A stretch of DNA of 64,000 nucleotides, from assembly GCA_963971575.1 (NCBI GenBank), contig OZ020619.1, forward strand, positions 20,838,813 through 20,902,812. Direction: 5' to 3'. Origin of the DNA: Liopterus haemorrhoidalis. Its lineage: Eukaryota; Arthropoda; Insecta; Coleoptera; Dytiscidae. The stretch's first letter is position 1. Each line of letters begins with the position of its first letter. Below the pieces are notes generated by a model. It was not told the DNA's origin and made no database searches. It saw nothing but the letters and a program-made list of their open reading frames with translations. Below, piece after piece: positions 32,830-44,596 of the stretch. The translations under genes were made by a program, and so were the position numbers.

Positions 32830-33212
32830 ATTCAAAAATACATCAAATTATGTCCTATATAAATTTTTGTCCAAGGCTTGGTTTACTAGTTAAGAATTTT
32901 TTTAAATTTTAAAGTTTAATAACTTCCGTTTCCGGTTTCGGATTTTAATAACAAACAATAGGGTTCTTCCCAATTATTAGGAGATTTTTTTAGTACCAGA
33001 GCGAACTCTTTAAGTTAAACCGTTTTTGAGTTATCGTGTATACACACAGACACACACACACACACAGACACACACACATACGGACGGCTCTTCGAAAATA
33101 GGTTTTTTGAATTCCCTGGACCATGAAACGTCATCAGTCAAAATCTCGACATCGAAAATTTTCGCGATTACAATACTTGCCCCTTATATATTAAGGTCGG
33201 GCAAGTAAAAAC
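32830..33212 (+). repeat. Family C interspersed repeat with CA microsatellite, copy 1
   Basis: Contains AAACCGTTTTTGAGTTATCG, a short CA/CAGA tract (33040-33079), then TACGGACGGCTCTTCGAAAA, and ends in TTATATATTAAGGTCGGGCA. The downstream half recurs at 44849-45003 and the upstream junction recurs at 35015-35042 next to the giant CA tract. Non-coding. Confidence 0.75.
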
Positions 33213-33373
33213 GGTGTGAATAATTGCAATTCTAGCAGTAGTTTTGTTTAGTAAATTTCAAGTTTGGTCTAAGTGGAACTATATCAGAAGCGTCTGTAGG
33301 TGTATGAATTTCTTCTTCAATAGATGGTATTTCATCTTTAAATAATGTTCCAAAACTAAGGCTGCCAACTTTT

Positions 33374-33375
<2 letters not shown>

Positions 33376-33407
<32 letters not shown>

Positions 33408-33713
33408 TTTATTAAATAGCACAATTGGCTACATATTTTACTACATAGTAAAAAATATACGAATATTCTAATAGTAAACAATATATATCTATTCTAAAAA
33501 TACTATATAGAAAAAAGAAACAACAATAAAAAAAAAATATATCATTTAAAATCTACATAATACTTATAAAATACTGTTTTAATTCTATCTTAAATGTATT
33601 AATATTATCCCTATCCCTAATTTTAGTTGGTAACTTATTATAGCTTACTAAACCATTATCAAAAATACTGTTTTTGGTCGCAGTCTTATTTTTCCCTGAG
33701 ATAAAAAAGTTAT
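33376..33713 (-). pseudogene. LINE ORF2 C-terminal fragment and 3' tail, inserted in hAT
   Basis: Read on the minus strand from about 33713: DNGLVSYNKLPTKIRDRDNI followed by NTFKIELKQYFISIM and a stop, the classic end of Jockey/CR1-type ORF2. A short 3' UTR then ends in a run of about 11 ATT/TAA units (33376-33409). A 5'-truncated retrotransposition product. Confidence 0.8.
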
Positions 33714-33913
33714 CCTAAATGAGGGACATTTTTTAGGACCCCCCCCCAAATAAATATCTGCTCACTATTTTTATCTGTGTATATCCCAAGATTTTCTTAG
33801 AATTTTATCAATGAGGCATATAATTCACAATTTGTCTACAAACAATTAGAAAGCACTTCATACGAAAATATAAATATTTTATTATTATATTATTAAAATT
33901 ATATTAAGTTATT

Positions 33914-34150
33914 TTATAACTCACTGTCTTTTAAAATCATATTTTTGCACATTTTTCGAATTTTCTTCAGAGGTTCAGAGTCAGAGTTCAAAATTTCATA
34001 AAAGCTTTCACATTTTCCCATATTAAATTTTACTTGCAACATTGCATGAACAGTCTCAATTTTAAGCGCCATTGTTTTAGACGTCCACATTGCATTGTCA
34101 AGGGAGAACACTCGCTCAATGGGTCCATTTGTTCCAGGTAGACAAAACAC
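33914..34150 (-). pseudogene. hAT transposase, C-terminal dimerisation region
   Basis: 78 codons with CLPGTNGPIERVFSLDNAMW and KTMALKIETVHAMLQVKFNM. This matches the hAT family C-terminal dimerisation domain pattern (S/G-N-x-P-x-E-R-x-F-S, then LxxETVxALLxVK). It sits inside the hAT element 33357-34468 in the expected position near one terminus. The BED zinc finger and the catalytic RNase-H-like fold are gone. Confidence 0.85.
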
Positions 34151-34860
34151 ATACTGAATGAGTAGTTAATATTATATTAAGAGGAATTTCCTGCTAACTG
34201 CTAACAGCGTGAAGATATTAAGATGTATAAAAATTAAATGTTAAATTATGGATTAAAAAAATAATAATAATAAATAAATCGTTAATATTTAATTAAAATT
34301 TGTATAAAAGCAATATTATTATTTTAGAATAAGTGCTATATTTCCGAATGCGGGACATGCGGGACAATTAATAATTTTCCGGGACAAATTTAGATATCGG
34401 TAGTAAAGCGGGACATGGGTTGCTAATCCGGGACTGTCCCGCCTAATCCGGGATGGTTGGCAGCCTTATCCAAAACACAACATGCAATTTTTACTGCACG
34501 ACTTGTATTAATTTTTTTATCATAAAATCTCACAGACAAACATGAAAATTATATTTTTAAGACTTTTGTCAATATATGTACTGCGTTATAGTTCTGCTCA
34601 GGGATTATTTGTGAATTGAGTAAAGTAGATAACTCCTACAAGAATATCCGTTATCGCTCAACAAATAACAATCTGGATACATTCCGGTTTTAAACTCATG
34701 TTTTAAAGAAGAATCGTTAAGTATATGGCTAACATGTATCCTGGCCATCGAGAAATATAATTTTTTCCCAAAACGTTTTAGAAGGCATCTGTAGCACAAA
34801 ACCTTAACGCACACTATAATTGCTCCATGGGATTTATGGACTTATTTCTTTTTCTAGAAC

Positions 34861-35014
34861 TTAAATTATTTCCAATGTCTCCAAATAACAGAAGTCCACT
34901 GTCTTTGGTAAATGTCTAAAAATTCACTAGTGAGTCGGGTTACATTTTGCTGGAAAAGATAAACAATTCAAAAGTACATTATTCATAAAAAGTGGGAAGT
35001 AGTTCTACTATTAA
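34861..35014. other. No gene recognised
   Basis: Spacer between the Harbinger relic and the CA tract; no feature seen. Confidence 0.4.
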
Positions 35015-35537
<523 letters not shown>

Positions 35538-35877
35538 AGATAGTTTTCATAGTGAGAACACGTATTCTTTTTTGCTCTACATTAAAAATCTAATTTGATT
35601 CCTTACATTGCACCAAATATGTTTAAATTGCTTCTGAATATCTACCAGCAGTTAAGTTAGTGATATTTCGCATTTTTTTTTTGCTGTGCACTGTGTATAC
35701 CGTTCATTATTAACAATTTACTTACAAAATTTTGTGAATTTTAGTGAATATTTGTGAAATTTAACAAGAGTTACAGCTGATTCAGTGTATCGAACCTGTA
35801 TTAACAAACTATTAGCAGGCGTGTCCAGTGTAAAGGATTATAATCAGTGTAGTCCAATAAATTTTCTCTTTATTAAA

Positions 35878-36873
35878 ATGAATAAAAAATGCACTATCTG
35901 TAAAGAAAATCTTCCTGCAGATGATTTTGTGAAGTGCGCATTTAATAAGTGTATGCTCCATTATGAATGCGCCAATATCGCGAAAAAAACCTACCTGCAA
36001 ATGGGAAATTCCAGAAGGGACACATATAAATGTATTGTGTGCCGTGAAAACGAACACAAGTCCCCCGCAGTAACAACGATAAATCCGCAAGATGAACTTC
36101 CGAACACATTCTTCATCAAGATGGAGACGAGGATAGAAGAAATAGTAAAGAAGTCATTTTCAAAACACTCGGAAGTACTGAACGAGCAGGTGCTGGAGAT
36201 AAAGAAGGTCGTGGAATTTATATCTGCACAATACGACGATCTGATAAATGAGCAGAAGCTATTGCACAGTAAAGTTCATCAACTAGAGAACAACGAAAAG
36301 GCTCTCCAGGCACAGTGTGCCCATCTAACGGCTGAAATGGAGCAATTGAAACTGCAGCAGGAACAAGCGGAGCAATATTCTAGGCGACACAACTTAGTCA
36401 TAGATGGAATACCGGAAACACCAAATGAGAACATCTTGGACACAGTGAACAAATTGGCAATCGTTATCGACGAACCCATTATACTAAATGAAGACATCCA
36501 AGCTGCACACAGATTGCCTTCTAAGCGTCCAGATCGTCCCAGACCTGTGGTCGTGCAGTTTACAAACAGGCAGAAGAGAGACACCGTACTGAAAAAATCA
36601 AAACACCGTCAAATCAAGACAACAGATTTTGTGTCCAATGTCCCCATTAGTACGATATTTGTAAATGAACATCTCACTCCATTCTACAAGAAATTGCTGT
36701 TTGAGGCCAAAAAACTTAAAACCGAAAAAGGATTTAAGTATGTTTGGGTATCAAACTCCAAGATACTTGTAAGAAAAGATGACGACGCCACTGCTTTTTG
36801 TATTAAGTCTATGACATGTATAAGTAATGGTGGGTTTAGTCAACACTTAGCGATAGATGTTGCGTTAATTTGA
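35878..36873 (+). CDS. LINE ORF1 protein: PHD-type zinc finger, coiled coil, RRM-like domain
   Basis: 331 codons from the ATG at 35878 (an upstream GTG-started extension is unlikely). The zinc finger is at residues 5-55: C5, C8, C20, C25, H28, C31, C52, C55, a C4-H-C3 PHD pattern. Residues about 105-180 are a heptad-rich coiled coil (VHQLENNEKALQAQCAHLTA, then EMEQLKLQQEQAEQ). Next comes YSRRHNLVIDGIPETPNENI, the typical start of the RRM-like nucleic-acid-binding domain of insect LINE ORF1 proteins, with AAHRLPSKRPDRPRPVVVQF and a C-terminal domain. Expected roles are trimerisation, RNA binding and chaperone activity. The frame is intact, unlike ORF2. Confidence 0.88.
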   Translation: MNKKCTICKENLPADDFVKCAFNKCMLHYECANIAKKTYLQMGNSRRDTYKCIVCRENEHKSPAVTTINPQDELPNTFFIKMETRIEEIVKKSFSKHSEVLNEQVLEIKKVVEFISAQYDDLINEQKLLHSKVHQLENNEKALQAQCAHLTAEMEQLKLQQEQAEQYSRRHNLVIDGIPETPNENILDTVNKLAIVIDEPIILNEDIQAAHRLPSKRPDRPRPVVVQFTNRQKRDTVLKKSKHRQIKTTDFVSNVPISTIFVNEHLTPFYKKLLFEAKKLKTEKGFKYVWVSNSKILVRKDDDATAFCIKSMTCISNGGFSQHLAIDVALI

Positions 36874-37469
36874 ATCTTACTCTTAGTTTTAGTCTTGGCT
36901 TTAATCGTCTTGAATGAGTACGGGTTTATACAATGTTTTAACGAGTTTTAACTTTTAACAAGTAACCAATGAGACGTCGAGTTTAACGCACGCGTATAGT
37001 ATCATTTTTCTAAATGTCAAAAAATTAAAATTTTTGGTTATTGACAAATATAACATTGTGTGTAAACATGTACCGAAATAAGTCTAGAAGTGTTGCTGCT
37101 ATTTATGGCCTTATGTTGGCCACGATGGGTGCTTTTAGAATTTAAATCGGGGTGCGCGCACGCGCATGGTGCGTTTTAACGTGATTTACTCCCAGCCGTA
37201 GGAAAGTTAGAATTTAGTTATCTTTCAAGGCCAGAACCATAGGACTAAAATTAAAGAAATGTGTTGTATGAACTTGCTCGTAGCGATATGATAGTTTATC
37301 TTTTAAGGATAAAATTAAAACATAGGAGTAAAACTAAAGCTATCGCTAAGTGTTGACTAAACCCACCATAAGTTGTCAAACGAATAGTTCAATGAACTCT
37401 TCGCAAATTTTATTTGTGTTTTTAATCGAGTAATTTATATCTTTGCTAACACTTATTCATTTTTAATTT
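36874..37469 (+). other. Inter-ORF spacer of the LINE
   Basis: About 600 bp with no ORF, longer than usual for this LINE group. It includes GCGCGCACGCGCATGG near 37152. It may include a small insertion; no TIR was found. Confidence 0.5.
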
Positions 37470-38179
37470 ATGGCGGTTAATACCTTAAAAATTTTTCACT
37501 TAAACATACGCAGTATAAGAAAACATTTCGATGAGTTTCTTGTGTATTTAGACAGACTTAATTACGTATATGATATCATTATTCTCACTGAAGTTTGGAT
37601 AAAACAAAATGAAGCTAATAGATATCAGATACCATCACATGATTTACTGTTACAACCACGTGATGACAACAAGTCAGGTGGTGTTATTATTTATGTGGCA
37701 AAGAATATGACATACTCTTTTAACCTATTATTGTTCCCACAAGCTGAATGTATAAAACTAAATTGTAAAATAACCATTTCTAATGTAGAGACAAATGTAT
37801 GTATACTCGGTATCTATAGAAGTGCAAAATTCAGATTCCACACCTTCAATAACGATTTAGAAAATCTACTACAAAATATGAAAGACCCCAGTATTATCAT
37901 AGGTGATTTTAACATAGATATATTGGAGGAAGGTCCAGAATCTGGATTGTACAATTTATTGCTAACCTCCTACGGGTACCGATCTTACATAAACGAACCA
38001 ACAAGGGTAACTGCAAACAGTAGTACTTGTCTTGACCATATTTATATAAGAAATGCTCGCAATATTGGTTTCACAGCTAATGTCGAAAAAATCGGAATTA
38101 CAGACCATTATGCTGTACAGGTATGCTGTCAAGCTGATCCGGTACTGGGAAGAAAGCCTGCTAATTATGTTAGAACTAG

Positions 38180-41100
38180 CTGAAAACCCGTGCTTCGCTA
38201 CGGTATATTGATGGTCTCTTGGAGCACAGGAGATACGAAAGGTTTCTTCCGAATTTCATATCTCTTTGTCAAGGGACGCTCTATCAAATAAAAAATACTA
38301 ATTTACTCCGTAAGGGATGAAATTTTAAAAACTGTCAAACGCCTTATAAATAGAAACCTATATGCCAAAATGAAGTGTTATAACTCAGGAAATACAAAGG
38401 TTTTTATAATTCACCCCGATTGCATATTCATCCATTTAGGGGTTCATTAGGGCAAACACGTGAATTTCGGTTTTAAACATTTGTATGGGTATCATTTGTA
38501 AGCAAAAACCAAGTCGATATCTCATTGAGCCTAAGAGATATTGAGGCATCCTTAAATCAAATTTCACCTCATTTCACCAGTTAAAAATGGAATTTAAAAA
38601 AATCTTTTCTTATTGGTCTCTTACGTCATGGAGGGAACCTTAAATCAAATTTCACCTCATTTCACCAGTTAAAAATGGAATTTAAAAATATCTTTTCTTA
38701 TTGGTCTCTTACGTCATATAAGCTCCAAATTTCATGTTTTAATATCCATTGGATTTTCTATCGAATAAAAAGTACCAATTTACCCCTTTAAAGATGAAAC
38801 TTAAACTGTCAAAACACTTGTTTTTGAAAAGATTTTGAAAACGGTGTTTTAAAAAAGGCACGTATATGCCAAAGATGAATGTTATATCTCAACAAACAGG
38901 AAAAACTACGGGTACTATAATTCATCCCGTTTGGAGTGGATTGGGACGGAATAATTTTTTTTTAATTATTGTATGTTATTGTATGTATGTTTAAATTTTT
39001 TAACCCCTTAGAAGTCGACTTTCGAAGAATCTCTTCTTAGTGGGTACTTACGTCATGGAAGGAATCAACTCTGCGAATTTCGTATATCTATGTCAAAGTC
39101 ATTTTAGAAAACTGTCAAAACAATTTCGGGACATTTTAAAAAGACACCTATTTGTCAAAAAGGAATGTTATAACTCAACAGACACATAAAATACGACGGG
39201 ATATATAATTCACCCTGAATATAGATTCACCCCTTTACGGATTGATTAGGATAAAATCTTGAAATAAGTTTTTCGGTATTTGCATGGGTAATCTTTGTAA
39301 GCAAAAAGCGAGTCAATATCTTATTGGCCCCAAGAGATTTAAGGAATCCTTGAAATCACAATTCACCCCTTTTCACCCTTTAGGGGTGAAATTTTAAAAA
39401 ACTGTCAAAACCTTTTCGAGATATTTTAAAAAGACACCTATGTGCCAAAAAGTAATGTTGCAACTAAACAAACACAGGAAATACGACGGAATGTATAACT
39501 CACCCCGATTGTAGATCTACCCCTTCAGGGGTTGATTAGGACAAAATCCTGAAATTGGTGTTTCGATATTTGTATGGGTAATCTTGGTAAGCAAAAAGCA
39601 GGTCGATATCTTATGGGTCCTAAGAGATATTAAATAATACTTGAAATCACAATTCACCCCTTTTCACCCTTTAGGGGTGAAATTTCAAAAAAGTGTCAAT
39701 ACCATTTCGAGATAATTTAAAAAGACACCTATGTGCCAAAAAGTAATGTTGCAACTAAATGAACACAGGAATTACGACGGGATGTATAATTCAACCCGAC
39801 TGTAGATCCACCCCTTTAGGGGTTGATTAGGACAAAATCCTGAAATTCGTGTTTTGGTATTTGTATGGCTAAGCTTTGTAAGCAAAAAGCAAGTGTATAT
39901 GTTATTGGTCCTAAGAGATATTAAGGAATCCTTGAAAACACAATTCACGCCTTTTCACCCTTTAGGGATGAAATTTCAAAAAACTGTCAATACCATTTCG
40001 AGATATTTTAAAAAGACACCTATGTGCCAAAAAGTAATGTTGCAACTAAACGAACACAGGAACCACGACGGGATGTATAATTCACCCCGATTGTAGATCC
40101 ACCTCTTTAGGGGTTGATTAGGACAAAATCCTGAAATAGGTGTTTCGGTATTTGTATGGCTAATCTTTGTTAGCAAAAAGCAAGTCTATATGTATTTGGT
40201 CCTAAGAGATATTAAGGAATCCTTGAAATCACAATTCACCCCTTTCACCCTTTAGGGATGAAATTTCAAAAAACTGTCAATACCATTTCGAAATATTTTA
40301 AAAAGACACCTATGTGCCAAAAAGTAATGTTGCAACTAAACGAACACAGGAATTACGACGGGATGTATAATTCACCCCGATTGTAGATACACCCCTTTAG
40401 GGGTTGATTAGGACAAAATCCTGAAATTGGTGTTTCGGTATTTTTATGGGTAATCTTTGTAAGCAAAAAGCGAGTCAATATCTTATTGGCCCCAAGAAAT
40501 TTAAGAAATCCTTGAAATCACAATTCACGCCTTTTCACCCTTTAGGGGTGAAATTTAAAAAAACTGTCAAAACCTTTTCGAGATATTTTAAAAAGACACC
40601 TATGTGCCAAAAAGTAATGTTGCAACTAAACAAACACAGGAAATACGACGGAATGTATAACTCACCCCGATTGTAGATCTACCCCTTCAGGGGTTGATTA
40701 GGACAAAATCCTGAAATTGGTGTTTCGATATTTGTATGGGTAATCTTGGTAAGCAAAAAGCAGGTCGATATCTTATGGGTCCTAAGAGATATTAAATAAT
40801 CCTTGAAATCACAATTCACCCCTTTTCACCCTTTAGGGGTGAAATTTCAAAAAAGTGTCAATACCATTTCGAGATATTTTAAAAAGACACCTATGTGCCA
40901 AAAAGTAATGTTGCAACAAATGAACACAGGAATTACGACGGGATGTATAATTCAACCCGACTGTAGATCCACCCCTTTAGGGGTTGATTAGGACAAAATC
41001 CTGAAATTGGTGTTTTGGTATTTGTATGGCTAAGCTTTGTAAGCAAAAAGCAAGTGTATATGTTATTGGTCCTAAGAGATATTAAGGAATCCTTGAAAAC

Positions 41101-42151
41101 ACAATTCACACCTTTTCACCCTTTAGGGATGAAATTTCAAAAAACTGTCAATACCATTTCGAGATATTTTAAAAAGACACCTATGTGCCAAAAAGTAATG
41201 TTGCAACTAAACGAACACAGGAACTACGACGGGATGTATAATTCACCCCGATTGTAGATCCACCCCTTTAGGAGTTGATTAGGACAAAATCCTGAAATAG
41301 GTGTTTCGGTATTTGTATGGCTAATCTTTGTTAGCAAAAAGCAAGTCTATATGTATTTGGTCCTAAGAGATATTAAGGAATCCTTGAAATCACAATTCAC
41401 CCCTTTCACCCTTAGGGATGAAATTTCAAAAAACTGTCAATACCATTTCGAAATATTTTAAAAAGACACCTATGTGCCAAAAAGTAATGTTGCAACTAAA
41501 CGAACACAGGAATTACGACGGGATGTATAATTCACCCCGATTGTAGATACACCCCTTTAGGGGTTGATTAGGACAAAATCCTGAAATTGGTGTTTCGGTA
41601 TTTTTATGGCTAATCTTTGTAAGCAAAAAGCAAGTCTATATGTTATTGGTCCTAAGAGATATTAAGGAATCCTTGAAATCACAATTCACCCCTTATCACC
41701 CTTTAGGGATGAAATTTCAAAAAACTGTCAATATCATTTCGAGATATTTTGAAAGGACACCTATTTGCCAGAAAGTAATCTTGCAACTAAACGAACACAG
41801 GAAATACAACGGGATGTATAATCCACCCCGATTGTAGGTTCACCCCTTTGGGGGTTGATTAGGACAAAATCCTGAAATTGCTTTTTCGGCATTTGTATGG
41901 GTAATACTTGTAAGCAAAAACTAAGTCGATATCCCATCGGCCCTAAGAGATATTAAGGAATTCGTGAAATCACATTTCACCCCTTTTCATCCCTTAGGAG
42001 TGGAATTTCGAAAAATCCCTTCTTAGTGGGTGCTTACGTCATGGAGGGAATATACTGTCCAAATTTCAAGTTTCTAGGCCCAGGGGTTCGGGCTGGGCGG
42101 TGATGAGTGAATGAGTCAGTCAGTCAGGACACTTGCTTTTATATATATAGA
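38180..42151. mobile_element. Unclassified 3.9-kb interspersed element containing a tandem array
   Basis: Left end AAAACCCGTGCTTCGCTACG and right end GTCAGTCAGTCAGGACACTT followed by GCTTTTATATATATAGAT. The ends are asymmetric, so this is not a TIR element. The boundaries follow from the continuity of the LINE ORF2 reading on either side. The core is a tandem array of about 290-bp units (39270-41990), grading leftwards into more diverged units (38200-39260). TSD length cannot be fixed within a few bases. No ORF has coding character; repeated frames such as that at 39854-40096 are array shadows. Confidence 0.75.
39262..41990. repeat. Tandem array of about 290-bp monomers with a 1.16-kb higher-order repeat
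   Basis: Nine well-conserved monomers, each with the palindromic TTCACCCTTTAGGGGTGAA and the phrase AAAGTAATGTTGCAACTAAA. Variants recur four monomers apart: GCGAGTCAATATCTTATTGG at about 39308 and 40470, GGTCGATATCTTATGGG at 39601 and 40763, and GTGTATATGTTATTGG at about 39893 and 41054. Four monomers (about 1162 bp) therefore make one higher-order unit present twice, followed by part of a third. Confidence 0.9.
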
Positions 42152-44395
42152 TAACAGACTATGCCAGGTTGCGGCGGTGCCTATTGGCACAAAACTGGGA
42201 TATTGTTTTAGGTGATAATGATACTGACACAGCTGTCAATAAATTTTATAACATTTATAATAATGCATTAGAATCATCTTCTTTTATTAAACAAAATAAT
42301 TCAGTCACTTCCAAAAGAAACCCGTGGATATCAATCAATTAATTGTCAAGGTAAATAACAAAAATAAAATATTTAAAATTTATAAAAAACATAAAAACGA
42401 TAAAAACTTAGAAAAACAATACAAAAAAATCTCTAAGGAAATTACCGTGCAAATTAGAAAAGAAAAACTGCAGTATTACTCAAATAAAATTAAAGCGGCA
42501 CATGGGGACAGTAAGCGATATTGGGCGATAATTAGAAGTATTTTGAACGAACAAAAAAGCGGCATAACTGACATTCGTATCGATGGAAAAATAGAAACTA
42601 TTAATAATGAATCGGAATATAATAATACTACAAACACTAAAAATATCATCCCCCAAAAATTTAACGAATTTTTCATTAACACAGCACAAAACTTAGTCAC
42701 GCAAGAATATGGCCAAAATATGTTTGATAAATATGCGCTACCTGAGACATCCACGGTTTTTACAAACTGCCACTTTTCCGCGGACGAGATACTGTCAGTT
42801 GTAACCAAAATGAAAGTAAAACAAAGTACTGGGCTTGATGGAATTAATATTAAAACTGTCAAAAGTAACATTGATATATTTCTACCAATACTTACACATA
42901 TATTCAAATTATCAATAAACTCAGGTATATTTCCATCCAAATTTAAAGTTGCATGTGTAATTCCTATATTTAAGGCTGGTGACAAGTTAAATATGGATAA
43001 TTATAGGCCAATCTCGCTTCTCAATACCTTCTCAAAAATATTAGAAAACTGCATGCATAAGAAAGTACTAGAATACTTTGAAACCGAAAACCTATTATCA
43101 ATAAACCAATATGGATTTCTGCCAGGCTTAGGAACTGATATCGCAATGCAGAAACATATTACCACTATTACTAGATCACTTGATGACAGCCTGGCTACAG
43201 CTGCTGTATATGTGGATCTTAGAAAGGTTTTTGATGTTGTAGATCATATGATCCTACTTGAGAAGATGCATAGTTACGGGTTTCGCGGCAAAATATTAAA
43301 GTGGTTTGAAACCTACCTGATAGGCAGAGGTCAGGTGACTAGAATAGGCAATATTACCAGTCAAAAGGCAGCAATGAGATCTGGCATACCGCAAGGCGGG
43401 GTGCTAGGTCCATTGCTGTTTGTAATATTTATTAACGATCTTTTAGAGTTGCCATTCTACTCATCTCGCTTTGCCTACGCAGATGACCTGGCGTTTGTGT
43501 GTTCAGCAAAGACTTTGGGCACGCTTAATTTCAATTTAAATTTTGACATACATTTGTTGTCAGAATGGCTAATAAAAAACAGGATGATAATAAATGTGCA
43601 AAAAACTAAGTGTATACTGTTTTCCTATAAGTCTATTGTGAGGGCACAACAAGCTAAGGGATTAAAATTATTCTGCCACCGATACCAGTGTCTGCATAAC
43701 TGCTGCTGCACTTCACTTGAGGTTGTAGAGTCGGTCAAATACCTGGGACTTGTTATAGACTTTGGGTTAAAATGGGATAAACATATAAACACATTAATCA
43801 AATCCCTAAAACATATTAATTATAAACTATATTATCTAAAAGATTACCTGCAACCTAAAGATCTTAAACACCTATATACTGCGTGGTACGAGTCAACATT
43901 ACGGTATGGAATTATTCACTGGGGAAAGACATATCCAACTTTACTAAATGACCTTAAAATATGTCAAAAAATGGCCATACGTAACATTGCAGGTGTAGGA
44001 AAATTTGAAACTACAGTCCCATTGTTTGATCGGCTCAGCATTTTCACAGTGGATCAATTGTATGAATACAGCACGCTACAATTTGTACGGAAATTTTTCC
44101 ATATTTTCTCTGTTAAAAGATCAAATGTGCATACAAGATCTACATCATTACAATTAGTAATCCCTAACATGAAGAAAACCACGAGTAGAAATCATGCCTG
44201 CTATAGTGCTCCGCTCTTGGTTAACCGATTGTCAGCTAAAATAGACTTTAATATTAATATGTTGCAGTTTAAAAAGCAGTTAAAAACCCACCTGTTAGCT
44301 GAATAACGTGATTTATGTACATTTTTTTTTTTAGATTTATAGATGATATATTTTAGACGGATGGTGTACTGAATAAATGAATTGAATTAAATTAA

Positions 44396-44557
44396 ATTTT
44401 GAGTATTAATAATGTAAGCATATTATTTTAGTTATTTATTTATTTAATTATCCTATATATATTTTAATTTATTTTTTACTTTGCATATTTTGTTTATTTT
44501 TATTTACTTACATTATATTACTTACTTGTGAATATTTATGTTTTTTATATTACCTAT

Positions 44558-44596
<39 letters not shown>

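Larger units (their letters stand above)
33357..34468. mobile_element. hAT element (deletion derivative) carrying a transposase remnant
   Basis: Ends TAAGGCTGCCAAC and GTTGGCAGCCTTA, flanked by a perfect 8-bp TSD TCCAAAAC (33349-33356 and 34469-34476). It encodes, on the minus strand, the C-terminal dimerisation region of a hAT transposase (33914-34150), so it derives from an autonomous element. Subterminal GGGAC/GTCCC motifs are abundant at the right end. A LINE 3' end is inserted near its left end. Confidence 0.94.
33225..34860 (-). pseudogene. PIF/Harbinger-type transposase relic, split by a hAT element
   Basis: Read on the minus strand from about 34860: SRWPGYM, then after a frameshift HILNDSSLKHEFKTGMYPDC and YLLSDNGYSCRSYLL. 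Near 34560-34477 comes RFYDKKINTSRAVKIACCVL. The frame then crosses the hAT TSD and ends at 33356-33228 with FKDEIPSIEEEIHTPTDASD and a stop. The order (RWPG, NDSSLKHEF, GDSGYP-like, RAVKIACCVLHNYL-like) is that of HARBI1/DDE_Tnp_4 C-terminal halves. The catalytic GDSGY position reads SDNGY. At least two frameshifts and the insertion make it inactive. Confidence 0.8.
37470..44306 (+). pseudogene. LINE ORF2 (endonuclease-reverse transcriptase), split by a 3.9-kb insertion
   Basis: N-terminal endonuclease 37470-38183: FHLNIRSIRKHFDEFL, IILTEVWIKQ, SGGVIIYVAKN, IIIGDFNIDIL, STCLDHIYIR, GITDHYAVQV. The frame stops within the insertion that begins near 38180. After the insertion the ORF resumes near 42152 as ITDYARLRRCLLAQNWDIVL and shifts frame near 42330. 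It continues at 42324-44306 with the reverse transcriptase: NYRPISLLNTFSKILENCMH, QYGFLPGLGTDIAM, AAVYVDLRKVFDVVDHMILL, GIPQGGVLGPLLFVIFINDL and the catalytic FAYADDLAFV. Two lesions (insertion and frameshift) inactivate it; everything else is well kept. Confidence 0.88.
35640..44395 (+). mobile_element. Jockey/CR1-type LINE with PHD-finger ORF1, ORF2 split by an insertion
   Basis: 5' leader from about 35640, ORF1 35878-36873, a long inter-ORF spacer (36874-37469), and ORF2 37470-38183 resuming after the 3.9-kb insertion at about 42150 and ending at 44306. The 3' UTR ends near 44395 in ATTGAATTAAATTAAAT. Without the insertion the element is about 4.8 kb. PHD-bearing ORF1s are an established feature of CR1-like LINEs. 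Confidence 0.85.

Noticed and set aside
36279..36584. Minus-strand frame of 101 codons
   Set aside because: Antisense of the PHD LINE ORF1.
37470..38183. Stand-alone endonuclease gene of 237 codons
   Set aside because: It is the 5' part of LINE ORF2; the C-terminal part resumes in frame continuity of sense after the 3.9-kb insertion.
39854..41837. Repeated 60-80 codon frames with the common phrase QFTPFHPLG
   Set aside because: They are the same non-coding 290-bp monomer read repeatedly; unit boundaries and variants do not preserve a frame, and no start or domain is conserved.
42476..42985. Minus-strand frame of 169 codons
   Set aside because: Antisense shadow of the LINE reverse transcriptase reading on the plus strand.
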